In this document: in pieces, positions 28,645-39,116 of the stretch
Numbering within the stretch: the first letter of the stretch is position 1
Layout: every line of letters begins with the position of its first letter
NCBI GenBank assembly: GCA_947628315.1
Contig: CANQZJ010000001.1
Coordinates: 1-64,000, forward strand
DNA length: 64,000 nt
Direction of reading: 5' to 3'
Source of the DNA: an uncultured Oscillospiraceae bacterium
Lineage (GTDB): Bacteria; Bacillota; Clostridia; Oscillospirales; Oscillospiraceae
Translations under genes and position numbers: made by a program
Notes under the pieces: model-generated
What the model saw: only the letters and a program-made list of their open reading frames with translations
Told to the model about the DNA's origin: nothing
The model's database searches: none

Positions 28645-28713
28645 GTTTGTTCCTTCCTTCCATATCGTTTTCACCGCAGCGATCCGGGGGCTTGCGCCCC
28701 CGGGCGCCGGGCG

Positions 28714-28939
28714 AAAAACAAAAACGCCGTGCAGGATCGTCCTACACGGCGCAAGAAGCAAATGCCTCCAATGCGACACCCGCACGGGAAAACGGCAAAA
28801 CCCGCCCTTTACAAGAAAGGGTAGAATGTCGTATAATATCCCATGCGGTGCGGCCTCGCGGTCGCTGTGTAGGTGCCTTACCACCTGTGCAGGCCCGTGG
28901 GTGTTGGCGCACTCACGGGCTGCCGCATTTTTGTTTTTC
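28714..28939 (-). ncRNA. Candidate structured leader RNA / orphan riboswitch-like element
   Basis: Own promoter (28946-28974), four-way junction closed by CCGCAT/ATGCGG (28843-28928) with three internal hairpins, and terminator stem 28725-28751 followed by a U tract; lies upstream of the NPCBM gene. Confidence 0.6.
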
Positions 28940-28945
28940 GTGTCG

Positions 28946-28974
28946 ATTATACCAGAGTTTGGGGCGCTTTGCAA
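28946..28974 (-). promoter_or_regulatory. Sigma-A-type promoter driving the structured leader
   Basis: Minus strand TTGCAA, 17-bp spacer, TATAAT. Confidence 0.75.
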
Positions 28975-29034
28975 GAGGAATTGTTAAAGAGCCGCAAAAC
29001 GAGCCGGAATGATGAAAAAATCCCCGCTTCCCTC

Positions 29035-29063
29035 TTGAAAATTGCGAAAAGCCGGGTTATAAT
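29035..29063 (+). promoter_or_regulatory. Sigma-A-type promoter of leuS
   Basis: TTGAAA, 17-bp spacer, TATAAT, close to the leuS start. Confidence 0.7.
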
Positions 29064-29097
29064 TCAAACTTGACTATTATGCGGAAATTCCGCCGAA

Positions 29098-31530
29098 ATG
29101 GAAGTGTGCGCTTTGAAATACGATTTTGCCAGCATAGAGCCCAAGTGGCAGAAGAAGTGGGAGGAGGCCAAGGTCTACGCCGCCAGCGAGACCAGCGACA
29201 AGCCCAAGTTCTACGGCCTGATCGAGTTCCCCTATCCCTCCGGCCAGGGGCTCCACGTGGGCCATCCCCGGCCCTTCACCGCCATGGACATCGTCACCCG
29301 CAAAAAGCGGATGGACGGCTACAACGTGCTGTTCCCCATCGGGTTCGACGCCTTCGGCCTGCCCACGGAGAACTACGCCATCAAGAACCACGTCCACCCC
29401 GCCGTCGTGACGAAGCAGAACATCGCCAACTTCACCCGGCAGCTGAAGATGCTGGGCTATGGCTTCGACTGGGATCGTTGCGTGGACACCACCGACCCCG
29501 ACTACTACAAGTGGACCCAGTGGATCTTCCTCCAGCTCTACAAGAACGGCCTGGCCTACAAGACCACCATGCCGGTGAACTGGTGCACCTCCTGCAAGTG
29601 CGTCCTGGCCAACGAGGAGGTGGTGGAGGGCGTGTGCGAGCGCTGCGGCTCTCCCGTCATCCGCAAGGAGAAGTCCCAGTGGATGCTGAAGATCACCAAG
29701 TACGCCCAGCGCCTCATCGACGACCTGGACGACGTGGACTTCATCGAGCGGGTCAAGATCCAGCAGAAGAACTGGATCGGCCGCTCCACCGGCGCGGAGG
29801 TCACCTTCAAGGCCACCACCGGAGACGACATCGTGGTCTTCACCACCCGGCCCGACACCCTGTTCGGCGCCACCTACATGGTGCTGTCCCCGGAGCACGC
29901 CCTCATCAAAAAGTGGGCCCCCGTCCTCAAAAACCTGGACGAGGTGACCGCCTATCAGAAGGCCGCCGCCTCCAAGTCCGACCTGGAGCGCACCGAGCTG
30001 AACAAGGACAAGACCGGCGTGAAGCTGGACGGCGTCCGCGCCGTCAACCCGGTGAACGGCCGTGAGATCCCCATCTTCATCTCCGACTACGTGCTGGCCT
30101 CCTACGGCACCGGCGCCATCATGGCCGTGCCCGCCCACGACGACCGCGACTGGGAGTTTGCCAAAAAGTTCGGCTGCGAGATCATTGAGGTGGTCTCCGG
30201 CGGTGAGGACGTGCAGAAGGCCGCCTTTACCGCCAAGGACGACACCGGCATCCTGGTCAACTCCGAGTTTTTGAACGGCCTCACCGTCAAGCAGGCCATC
30301 CCCGCCATCACCGAGTGGCTGGAGAAGCAGGGCATCGGCAAAGCCCAGGTGAACTACAAGCTCCGGGACTGGGTGTTCTCCCGCCAGCGGTACTGGGGCG
30401 AACCCATCCCCATGGTGTGGTGCGACAAGTGCGGCTGGCAGCCCATCCCCGAGGATCAGCTGCCCCTGCTGCTGCCCGACGTGGAGAGCTACGAGCCCAC
30501 CGACGACGGCGAGTCCCCCCTGTCCAAGATGACCGACTGGGTGAACACCACCTGCCCCTGCTGCGGCGGCCCCGCCCGGCGGGAGACCGACACCATGCCC
30601 CAGTGGGCCGGCTCCAGCTGGTACTTCCTCCGCTATATGGATCCCCGCAACGACAAGGCGCTGGCCTCCAAGGAGGCGCTGGACTACTGGTCTCCCGTGG
30701 ACTGGTACAACGGCGGCATGGAGCACACCACCCTCCACCTGCTCTACTCCCGGTTCTGGCACAAGTTCCTCTATGACATCGGCGTGGTGCCCACCAAGGA
30801 GCCCTATCAGAAGCGCACCTCCCACGGCATGATCCTGGGCGAGGGCGGCGAGAAGATGTCCAAGAGCCGCGGCAACGTGGTCAACCCGGACGACATCGTC
30901 AAGGCCTACGGCGCGGACACCCTCCGGCTGTACGTGATGTTCATCGGCGACTTCGAGCAGGCCGCCATCTGGAGCGACAACGCCGTGAAGGGCTGCAAGC
31001 GTTTCCTGGACAAGGTGTGGAACTTGGCGGAGAGCTGCTCTGACGCTCCGGCCTACACCCCTGAGAACGAGGCGTCCATCCACAAGACCATCAAGAAGGT
31101 CGCGGACGACATCGAGGCCATGAAGTTCAACACCGCCATCGCCGCCATGATGACGCTGGTGGGCGACTTCCAAAAGAACGGCTGCTCCCGGGGCGACATG
31201 AAGACGCTGCTGACCCTGCTGTCCCCCTTCGCCCCCCACATCGCCGAGGAGCTGTGGGAGATGCTGGGCTTCGCCGGCGAGGGCATGGTGTGCCAGCAGT
31301 CCTGGCCCGCCTACGACGAGAGCAAGACCGTGGCCGCCACCGTGCAGATGGCCGTCCAGGTCAACGGCAAGGTAAGAGCGAACATCGTGGTGCCCGCCGA
31401 CGCGGACAACGACGCCGTCATCGCCGCCGCCCAGGCCGACCCCAAGGTGCAGAAGTTCACCGAGGGCATGAACCTGGTGAAGTCCATCGTGGTGCCCGGC
31501 CGTCTGGTCAACCTGATCGTCAAACCGTAA
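29098..31530 (+). CDS. leuS: Leucyl-tRNA synthetase (true start uncertain; downstream TTG/GTG possible)
   Basis: '[49 protein letters not shown]', '[21 protein letters not shown]'. Confidence 0.95.
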   Translation: MEVCALKYDFASIEPKWQKKWEEAKVYAASETSDKPKFYGLIEFPYPSGQGLHVGHPRPFTAMDIVTRKKRMDGYNVLFPIGFDAFGLPTENYAIKNHVHPAVVTKQNIANFTRQLKMLGYGFDWDRCVDTTDPDYYKWTQWIFLQLYKNGLAYKTTMPVNWCTSCKCVLANEEVVEGVCERCGSPVIRKEKSQWMLKITKYAQRLIDDLDDVDFIERVKIQQKNWIGRSTGAEVTFKATTGDDIVVFTTRPDTLFGATYMVLSPEHALIKKWAPVLKNLDEVTAYQKAAASKSDLERTELNKDKTGVKLDGVRAVNPVNGREIPIFISDYVLASYGTGAIMAVPAHDDRDWEFAKKFGCEIIEVVSGGEDVQKAAFTAKDDTGILVNSEFLNGLTVKQAIPAITEWLEKQGIGKAQVNYKLRDWVFSRQRYWGEPIPMVWCDKCGWQPIPEDQLPLLLPDVESYEPTDDGESPLSKMTDWVNTTCPCCGGPARRETDTMPQWAGSSWYFLRYMDPRNDKALASKEALDYWSPVDWYNGGMEHTTLHLLYSRFWHKFLYDIGVVPTKEPYQKRTSHGMILGEGGEKMSKSRGNVVNPDDIVKAYGADTLRLYVMFIGDFEQAAIWSDNAVKGCKRFLDKVWNLAESCSDAPAYTPENEASIHKTIKKVADDIEAMKFNTAIAAMMTLVGDFQKNGCSRGDMKTLLTLLSPFAPHIAEELWEMLGFAGEGMVCQQSWPAYDESKTVAATVQMAVQVNGKVRANIVVPADADNDAVIAAAQADPKVQKFTEGMNLVKSIVVPGRLVNLIVKP

Positions 31531-31678
31531 GGATAGTTTTGCCGCTCCAAAAAACTACCACATTTTGCGGTTGACAAGGGCGAAGTTTTCTCATATAATA
31601 CTATCGTTAACGTCACATACTGTGATGTGGAAGCATCCTGGATCAAGCCGGATGCCCTCGGAAGGAGGGAAAACATAG

Positions 31679-31861
31679 ATGTCCGAAGTTCATGTCCGCG
31701 AGGGCGAGTCCCTGGAGAACGCCCTGAAGCGTTTCAAGCGCAGCTGCGCCAAGTCCGGTGTGCTGGCCGAGGTGCGTAAGCGCGAGTTCTACGACAGCCC
31801 CAGCGTCAAGCGCCGCAAGAAGAGCGAGGCCGCCCGCAAGAACCGCAAGAAGTTCTACTGA
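31679..31861 (+). CDS. rpsU: 30S ribosomal protein S21
   Basis: '[58 protein letters not shown]'. Confidence 0.96.
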   Translation: MSEVHVREGESLENALKRFKRSCAKSGVLAEVRKREFYDSPSVKRRKKSEAARKNRKKFY

Positions 31862-31867
31862 GATTTA

Positions 31868-31907
31868 AAGAACCGCCCTGACATCCGAATGTCAGGGCGG
31901 TTCTTTT
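31868..31907 (+). terminator. Intrinsic terminator of rpsU
   Basis: AAGAACCGCCCTGACAT-CCGA-ATGTCAGGGCGGTTCTTTT. Confidence 0.88.
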
Positions 31908-31939
31908 CTGCCGTGGACAACTATCGTTGATAACGGCGC

Positions 31940-32533
31940 TCAGAAAGTTTTCAGTTCCCTCACAGCATCCTGATAGGATGTGAAGACAATGCCATAGAAA
32001 CCCAGGCCTTTTGCCGCCGTCACGTTCTCCTCAGTGTCGTCGATGAACACACACTCTTCCGCCTTCAGGGAAAACCGATCCAGGAAACGCAAATAGAAAG
32101 CAGGATTGGGCTTAGTCATTCTCTCCTGAAAGGAGAGCATGCCGCCGTCCATATATTCCATGAAGGACAGCGAGTCCTCACATTCATCGTAAGCTTTCCT
32201 GGAATAATTCGATAGGTAGAAAACCTTGTACCCGCGCTCTTTCAAGTCCTTGATCCAAGAAACAGCGTAGTCGCGGACAGTAAGCATACCGCTTATGTTT
32301 ACATACGCTTTGCGCAAGGCGTCTTCAATTTCAGGGTCAAGGCCTATAAAAGCGGCGATTGCCTCTTCCTCTGTGATATCGGCACGCTCGAACTGTTCCC
32401 AATAGGGACTGAGGACGGATGCCTTTATGATCCTTTTGATGGTCGGAGCATCGAACCCTTTTTGGGCGAGAAACTCCTTAATATTGAAATCAGCCAGCAC
32501 ATTCCCGATGTCGAACACGATGTTCTTGACCAT
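31940..32533 (-). CDS. HAD-family hydrolase
   Basis: 'IVFDIGNVLADF', 'VFYLSNYSRKAYDEC', 'CVFIDDTEENVTAAKGLGF'. Confidence 0.9.
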   Translation of the reverse strand: MVKNIVFDIGNVLADFNIKEFLAQKGFDAPTIKRIIKASVLSPYWEQFERADITEEEAIAAFIGLDPEIEDALRKAYVNISGMLTVRDYAVSWIKDLKERGYKVFYLSNYSRKAYDECEDSLSFMEYMDGGMLSFQERMTKPNPAFYLRFLDRFSLKAEECVFIDDTEENVTAAKGLGFYGIVFTSYQDAVRELKTF

Positions 32534-32556
32534 TTCGCTAAACCTCCAGAACAGAA

Positions 32557-33177
32557 TCACAGGGAATCCAGGTACGCCCCCGCGTCGAAGTCCTCCAGGG
32601 GGCTGTCGCTCTTTAAATACAGAGGGTGGTGGGGGTGCCCCGCCTTGGAGCGCCGTCCGGCGGAGTACCACCGGGCCCCCCGCTGTTCGCCGATGTCGAT
32701 CATATCCCGCACGCACCGGGGCAGATAGTCCCGCTTCTCAATGACCGCCCCCCAGGCGGCCCACACCGCCGGATGACCGCCCTTGTCCAGGGACAGCACA
32801 TAGTCAAAAGCCTTCATGTTCTCCGCGTGGAGGACAGCGTTCCGCTCCAGATCCATGTCGTCGGGGATGGTGGCCCGCTGGGCGTAGACATTGAACATGA
32901 GGAAGCTGTCGTAGCCGTTGAACTTCGCCACCCGCTGGACGGACTGGAGGGTTCTGTCCAAATTGTCCGGCGCGGCGGTGGAGGGGTTCACCCCCACGCA
33001 GATGAGGGGCTTCACGCCCCGGGTGCCCAGGATATACCGGTACTCGCCGTAGGCGTTGGGCACGTACAGCCATTTATCCACGTCGTACTCCGGGGAGGGC
33101 TCCAGCGCCTCTCTCAGCGCGTCGTCGAAGGAGACGATCTCCAGCACCCCGGTGGCGCTCTTGGGGATGTGTCTCAT
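32557..33177 (-). CDS. DUF1643-like protein
   Basis: 'YRYILGTRGVKPLICVGVNPSTAAPDNLDRTLQSVQRVAKFNGYDSFLMFNVYAQRATIP'. Confidence 0.82.
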   Translation of the reverse strand: MRHIPKSATGVLEIVSFDDALREALEPSPEYDVDKWLYVPNAYGEYRYILGTRGVKPLICVGVNPSTAAPDNLDRTLQSVQRVAKFNGYDSFLMFNVYAQRATIPDDMDLERNAVLHAENMKAFDYVLSLDKGGHPAVWAAWGAVIEKRDYLPRCVRDMIDIGEQRGARWYSAGRRSKAGHPHHPLYLKSDSPLEDFDAGAYLDSL

Positions 33178-33917
33178 GGCTCCTCCTCCCTCCGGGCGGC
33201 GGCCCGCTCGTCCGTGGTCAGGTCTTTAATGACCTCGCCGGCGGCGATGAGCCCCGCCGCACCGGGCACAAAGGCCACGCTGCCGGGAGTCTGTCGGCGC
33301 TGGCCGTCTGTCTCCATCTCCCCCAGAGGGGCCAGGGCATCCTCCCGGGAGTAGACCACTTTCAGATGTGTAATGCCCCGCTTGCGCAGCTCCTTCCGCA
33401 TGATCCTGGCCAGGGGGCACATGACTGTTTTGCTGATGTCGGCCACCTCGAAGGCGGCGGCGTCCAGCTTGTTCCCCGCCCCCATACAGCTGATAATGGG
33501 CGTTCCGGCCCGCTGGGCCCGCTCCACCAGGGCCAGCTTGCCGGTGACGGTGTCGATGGCGTCCACCACGTAGTCGTATTGGGTAAAGTCGAACTGATCC
33601 GCTGTCTCCGGGGTGTAAAACGTTTTGTAGGTGCGCACCACAATATTGGGGTCGATGTCGTGGATGCGGGCGGCGGCGGCGTCCACCTTGTACTGGCCCA
33701 CGGTGCTGTGGGTGGCGATGATCTGCCGGTTCAGGTTTGACAGGGACACCGTATCGCTGTCGATGAGGTCTAAACGCCCCACCCCGCTCCGGGCCAGGGC
33801 CTCCACCGCGTAGCCGCCCACGCCGCCCACACCGAACACGGCCACACGGCTCTGGCGGAGCTTGTCCAGGGCGGCCTGGCCCAGCAGCAGCCGGGTGCGG
33901 GAATATTGATCCTCCAC
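33174..33917 (-). CDS. tcdA: tRNA threonylcarbamoyladenosine dehydratase (ThiF/E1-like)
   Basis: 'VAVFGVGGVGGYAVEALARSGVGRLDLIDSDTVSLSNLNRQI', 'VDAIDTVTGKLALVERAQ'. Confidence 0.88.
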   Translation of the reverse strand: MEDQYSRTRLLLGQAALDKLRQSRVAVFGVGGVGGYAVEALARSGVGRLDLIDSDTVSLSNLNRQIIATHSTVGQYKVDAAAARIHDIDPNIVVRTYKTFYTPETADQFDFTQYDYVVDAIDTVTGKLALVERAQRAGTPIISCMGAGNKLDAAAFEVADISKTVMCPLARIMRKELRKRGITHLKVVYSREDALAPLGEMETDGQRRQTPGSVAFVPGAAGLIAAGEVIKDLTTDERAAARREEEP

Positions 33918-33939
33918 GGCGGAACGCCTCCTTGTTTTT

Positions 33940-34443
33940 TTAGTTCTGCCGCAGGGCCGGCTTCAGCGGCCCCACTTTGGGCAGCACCGCCAGCAGCAGA
34001 GAGCCCAGCACATAGCAGGCGATGAGTTCCCCCAGGCCCACGGTGAAGGCGTTGATGGCGTAGGCCGCCCAGAAGCCCATCCCCTCCAGGGGATAAAAGA
34101 AGGCGATCTCCGCCCCCACGATGACCGCGTTGCAAAGCACCGGGGGCAGGGGCGCCAGCCAGCGGTTGGGCGCCCGCCGGGTCAGCAGGCAGGCGATGAG
34201 GGTGGCCAGGGTGCCGAAGATCCAGTCCACCGCCATGGGGGAGCCCAGGAAGTTGGCCAGGAAGCAGCCCACCACCAGCCCCGGCGTGGCCGCCGGGAAC
34301 AGGAAGGGCAGCACGGTGAGGGCCTCGGCCACCCGCAGCTGCACCCCCTGATACTGGGGGATGGGCAGGGCCAGGGTCAGGACGGCGTAGACGGCCGCGA
34401 TGATGGCGGCAAAGGTCAGGTCGCGGACAGAGAATTTGCGCAT
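33940..34443 (-). CDS. queT: QueT-family transporter
   Basis: 'AAIIAAVYAVLTLALPIPQYQGVQLRVAEALTVLPFLFPAATPGLVVGCFLANFLGSP'. Confidence 0.86.
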   Translation of the reverse strand: MRKFSVRDLTFAAIIAAVYAVLTLALPIPQYQGVQLRVAEALTVLPFLFPAATPGLVVGCFLANFLGSPMAVDWIFGTLATLIACLLTRRAPNRWLAPLPPVLCNAVIVGAEIAFFYPLEGMGFWAAYAINAFTVGLGELIACYVLGSLLLAVLPKVGPLKPALRQN

Positions 34444-34738
34444 AAAAAAACCTCCAATTATGTTTAGAGCGCCTGCGTGGGGCGCAGCGGCGGGCGTCCC
34501 TTCCGGGCAGTCTCACGCATCGACTGCCCGCGGCACTCTGCCCGCCGGTTGGACCGAAGTGGAGTCGGTCGAGCAGATTATATCACAGCCCAAAATGGAT
34601 GTAAAGTCCCGGTTTTTGCGGTTGTTTTTTCCTTTCCTACGTGTTATAATAGCCGCTGAATCTGAAATCAGGAGGGTCTCCCATGTAAGACAGACTGCGC
34701 GCACACTCAACAAGTCAACATTACAGGAGGTCATCCCC

Positions 34739-36340
<1,602 letters not shown>

Positions 36341-36372
36341 TGAAAAGGCGGCGGCCCCGCGGCCGCCGCCTT

Positions 36373-37059
36373 TTACGTGATGACGAGCCCTTCCCGCTCC
36401 ACCGCCCCCTGCTCCCACAGCAGGGCCAGCATCTGCCCGGCGCAGTCCTCGGGCAGATCCACGCCGGGGGCGGAGACCGTCAGCCCGGCCAGATCGGGCC
36501 GCGCCCCGTAGAGCTCCAGCGCCGTGCCCCAGCGGCCCCCTCCGGGGCCGAAGGCCACCGTCACCTCCGCCCCCGCCGAGGGGGGCGACACCGGCAGGCC
36601 GTACCGCAGGTGGAGCCACCGGGCATAGTCCTGCCCCACCCCCGGCACGTCGATGACCAGCCCCTTCACCTGGGGGCACAGCCGCTCCGCCGTCTGCCGC
36701 AGCTCGGTGCAGAGCCGGGGAGCGGACAGGGCCGCCCGCCCCTTCCGGGGCGTCACTCCCGCCCGCTCCAGCGCCCGGAGGGCCAGCCGGTCGGCGATGG
36801 CCCGCCAAAAGGGCAGCGGATCCACCGGCTTCAGCGTGCGGAGCATGGACGCGTAGGGAAAGCCCTCCGGCAGCAGCACCCGGCCCGCCCCCGCCTTGAG
36901 GAGGGTACCCTCCGCCCGGCGCAGCCGCCGCTCCAGCCGCCAGCGGGACAGGCCGGAGGGCTCGTACAGCGTCCAGCGGAGAACCATCATCCTGCCCAAC
37001 TCCACGAACTCCGGCTTGCCTCTCCCCTTTTCCCGCCGGTAGACGATCTGCCCCACCAT
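36373..37059 (-). CDS. Uncharacterised protein (228 aa)
   Basis: ORF follows the prfC terminator with its own start; no family recognised from sequence. Confidence 0.65.
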   Translation of the reverse strand: MVGQIVYRREKGRGKPEFVELGRMMVLRWTLYEPSGLSRWRLERRLRRAEGTLLKAGAGRVLLPEGFPYASMLRTLKPVDPLPFWRAIADRLALRALERAGVTPRKGRAALSAPRLCTELRQTAERLCPQVKGLVIDVPGVGQDYARWLHLRYGLPVSPPSAGAEVTVAFGPGGGRWGTALELYGARPDLAGLTVSAPGVDLPEDCAGQMLALLWEQGAVEREGLVIT

Positions 37060-37174
37060 GTCCCATCACCTCACGGACTTGTATGCGGGGTTGGGCGGGG
37101 ATATTCCGCTGCGCGCCCCTTTTCATCTGAAAGAGCCCCCGCCGGGCCGGCGGGATCAGAAAGGACTGACAGCC

Positions 37175-37903
37175 GTGCGTCTCTCAAAAGCAGAAGAGCA
37201 TCGGGGATTCTATATCGAGACCCACCTCCACACGGCGGAGGGCAGCGCCTGCGGCCAGGCGGACGGCGCGGAACAGGCCAGGGCCCGCAAGGCGGAGGGC
37301 TACGACGCCATCATCGTCACCGACCACTTTTTCCGGGGCAACTCCCGGCCGGATCGATCCCTCCCCTGGGCGGACTATGTGGACGCCTTTTGCAGCGGCT
37401 ACGAGCACGCCAAAGCGGAGGGAGACCGCATCGGCCTTGCGGTGTTCTTCGGCTGGGAGGAGAACTACGGCGGCGCGGAGTTCCTGATCTACGGCCCGGA
37501 CAAGGCGTGGCTGCTGGCCCACCCGGAGATGATCCGCTGGACGCCGGAGGAGCAGTACCGGGCGGTCTCCGCCGCCGGCGGCCTGGTCATCCAGGCCCAC
37601 CCCTTCCGGGAGCGCCCCTACCTCAAGGGCATCCACCTCTATCCCCACGACTGCGACGGCGTGGAGGGGGTCAACCTCTCCCAGCCCTGGGAGCAGAACC
37701 GGCGGGCCCTGGACTACGCCCGCTCCTTCGGCCTGCCGGTGACGGGGGGCTCCGACATCCACTCCTCCTCCCCCCTGCTGGGCGGCATGGTCTTCCCCCG
37801 GCCCCTGCGCTCCATCGGGGACTTCATCGGCGCCGTCCGGGGCGGGGAGGCCGCCGAACTCCTGCTGGGCCCCTCCGGGGAGACCCTTCCCCGCCGCCCC
37901 TGA
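37175..37903 (+). CDS. PHP-domain metal-dependent phosphoesterase
   Basis: 'YIETHLHTAEGSACGQ', 'YDAIIVTDHF', 'VIQAHPFRERPYL', 'TGGSDIHSS'; GTG start. Confidence 0.88.
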   Translation: MRLSKAEEHRGFYIETHLHTAEGSACGQADGAEQARARKAEGYDAIIVTDHFFRGNSRPDRSLPWADYVDAFCSGYEHAKAEGDRIGLAVFFGWEENYGGAEFLIYGPDKAWLLAHPEMIRWTPEEQYRAVSAAGGLVIQAHPFRERPYLKGIHLYPHDCDGVEGVNLSQPWEQNRRALDYARSFGLPVTGGSDIHSSSPLLGGMVFPRPLRSIGDFIGAVRGGEAAELLLGPSGETLPRRP

Positions 37904-38041
37904 CCGCCCGGGAGGGACACCGCAACTGGCACAAATACGGCGGTAAAAAGTGCCGAACTTCCGTGAAAATACCCTATTGTGTCCGAGAAATCGGGCTGAT
38001 ATAATGTAGCACGCTAAATTGTTGAACGGGAGGTATCCTCC

Positions 38042-38881
38042 ATGTCTGTCAAGATCACCGCCACCAGCACCTGTGACCTGCCCGCCGAGCTTCTGGCCCG
38101 GTATGACGTCACCTCCGTCCCGCTGTACGTCTCCTTCGGCGGCGGCACCTATCGGGACGGGGTGGACGCCGGCCCCGAGGACATTTTCCGCCATGTGGAG
38201 GCCGGCGGCCAGCTCCCCTCCACCGCCGCCGTGAATATCGACGACTACCAGAAGCTGTTCGCCGAACTCTCCCCCAAATACGACGCGGTGATCCACATCA
38301 CCATCGGCGCGGAGTTCTCCTGCTGCTACCAGAACGCCCTGGTGGCCGCCGAGGACTTCCCCAACGTGTATGTGGCGGACTCCCGGAACCTCACCGTGGG
38401 CCAGGGCCTGCTGGTGCTGGAGGCCGCCGAGGCCGCCGAGCGGGGCATGAGCGCCCCGGACATCGTGAAGCTCATCGAAAGCCGGGTGGACAAGGTGGAC
38501 ACCACCTTCGTGGTGGATAGGCTGGACTATCTGGTGAAGGGGGGGCGGGTGCCCTCCCTGGTGGCCATGGGGGCCAATCTGCTGCGGCTGAAGCCCTCCA
38601 TCGTCCTGGCGGACGGCAAAATGGGGGTGGGCAAAAAGTACCGGGGCACCTTCGAGAAGGCCCTGAACGACTACGTGGGCGACCTGCTCTCCCACGGGGA
38701 CGCGGATCTGAGCCGGGCCTTTGTGGTCCACTCCCGGTGCGACAACGCCGCCATCGTCCCCGCCATGATGGAAAAGGTGCGCGCCGCCGGCTTCCGGGAG
38801 GTGTCGGAGGCCTTCGCCGGCTGCACCATCTCCTGCCACTGCGGGCCCAACACCCTGGGGGTCATCTTCATGCGGAAATGA
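38042..38881 (+). CDS. DegV-family fatty-acid-binding protein
   Basis: 'ITATSTCDLPAELLARYDVTSVPLYVSFGG', 'TTFVVDRLDYLVKGGRVPSL'. Confidence 0.92.
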   Translation: MSVKITATSTCDLPAELLARYDVTSVPLYVSFGGGTYRDGVDAGPEDIFRHVEAGGQLPSTAAVNIDDYQKLFAELSPKYDAVIHITIGAEFSCCYQNALVAAEDFPNVYVADSRNLTVGQGLLVLEAAEAAERGMSAPDIVKLIESRVDKVDTTFVVDRLDYLVKGGRVPSLVAMGANLLRLKPSIVLADGKMGVGKKYRGTFEKALNDYVGDLLSHGDADLSRAFVVHSRCDNAAIVPAMMEKVRAAGFREVSEAFAGCTISCHCGPNTLGVIFMRK

Positions 38882-38897
38882 TCCGCAAAATTTCCTG

Positions 38898-38926
38898 TTG
38901 ACTTTTACCGCTAAAAGTGTTAAAGT
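38898..38926 (+). promoter_or_regulatory. Sigma-A-type promoter of the aroF-tyrA leader
   Basis: TTGACT, 17-bp spacer, TAAAGT, about 30 bp upstream of the leader ORF. Confidence 0.72.
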
Positions 38927-38956
38927 ACCGTCAACGACAGAAAGGAGGCCACGGGC

Positions 38957-39028
38957 ATGGCGAACCGGCTCTACGGGTATGGCTATTACCGCTATTATTA
39001 CGATAGCGGCTCGTTGTCATGCCCTTGA
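38957..39028 (+). CDS. Tyr-rich leader peptide (MANRLYGYGYYRYYYDSGSLSCP), putative attenuator leader
   Basis: AAGGAGG RBS; 7 Tyr codons within 10 residues; followed by a terminator hairpin and then DAHP synthase. Confidence 0.82.
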   Translation: MANRLYGYGYYRYYYDSGSLSCP

Positions 39029-39050
39029 GCGGTCATCCGCGGCTTCCGGT

Positions 39051-39079
39051 GCGGCTGCCTGAGAGGGCGGCCGCTTTTT
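39051..39079 (+). terminator. Attenuator-type intrinsic terminator between leader ORF and aroF
   Basis: GCGGCTGCC-TGAGAG-GGCGGCCGC then TTTTT. Confidence 0.85.
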
Positions 39080-39116
39080 GTTTGTCCAAATCCATTTACC
39101 AAGGAGAGAAAATATC

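Noticed and set aside
28714-28939. 6S RNA, SRP RNA or tmRNA as explanation for the structured leader
   Set aside because: No single long hairpin with central bubble, no SRP GNAR/GGA motif and no tmRNA tRNA-like ends; the four-way junction does not match these.
29077-31239. 720-aa minus-strand ORF opposite leuS
   Set aside because: Same high-GC antisense artefact; no family signature.
34444-34585. Canonical preQ1 riboswitch upstream of queT
   Set aside because: Could not find the preQ1-I, II or III core sequences; kept only as an unclassified structured leader.
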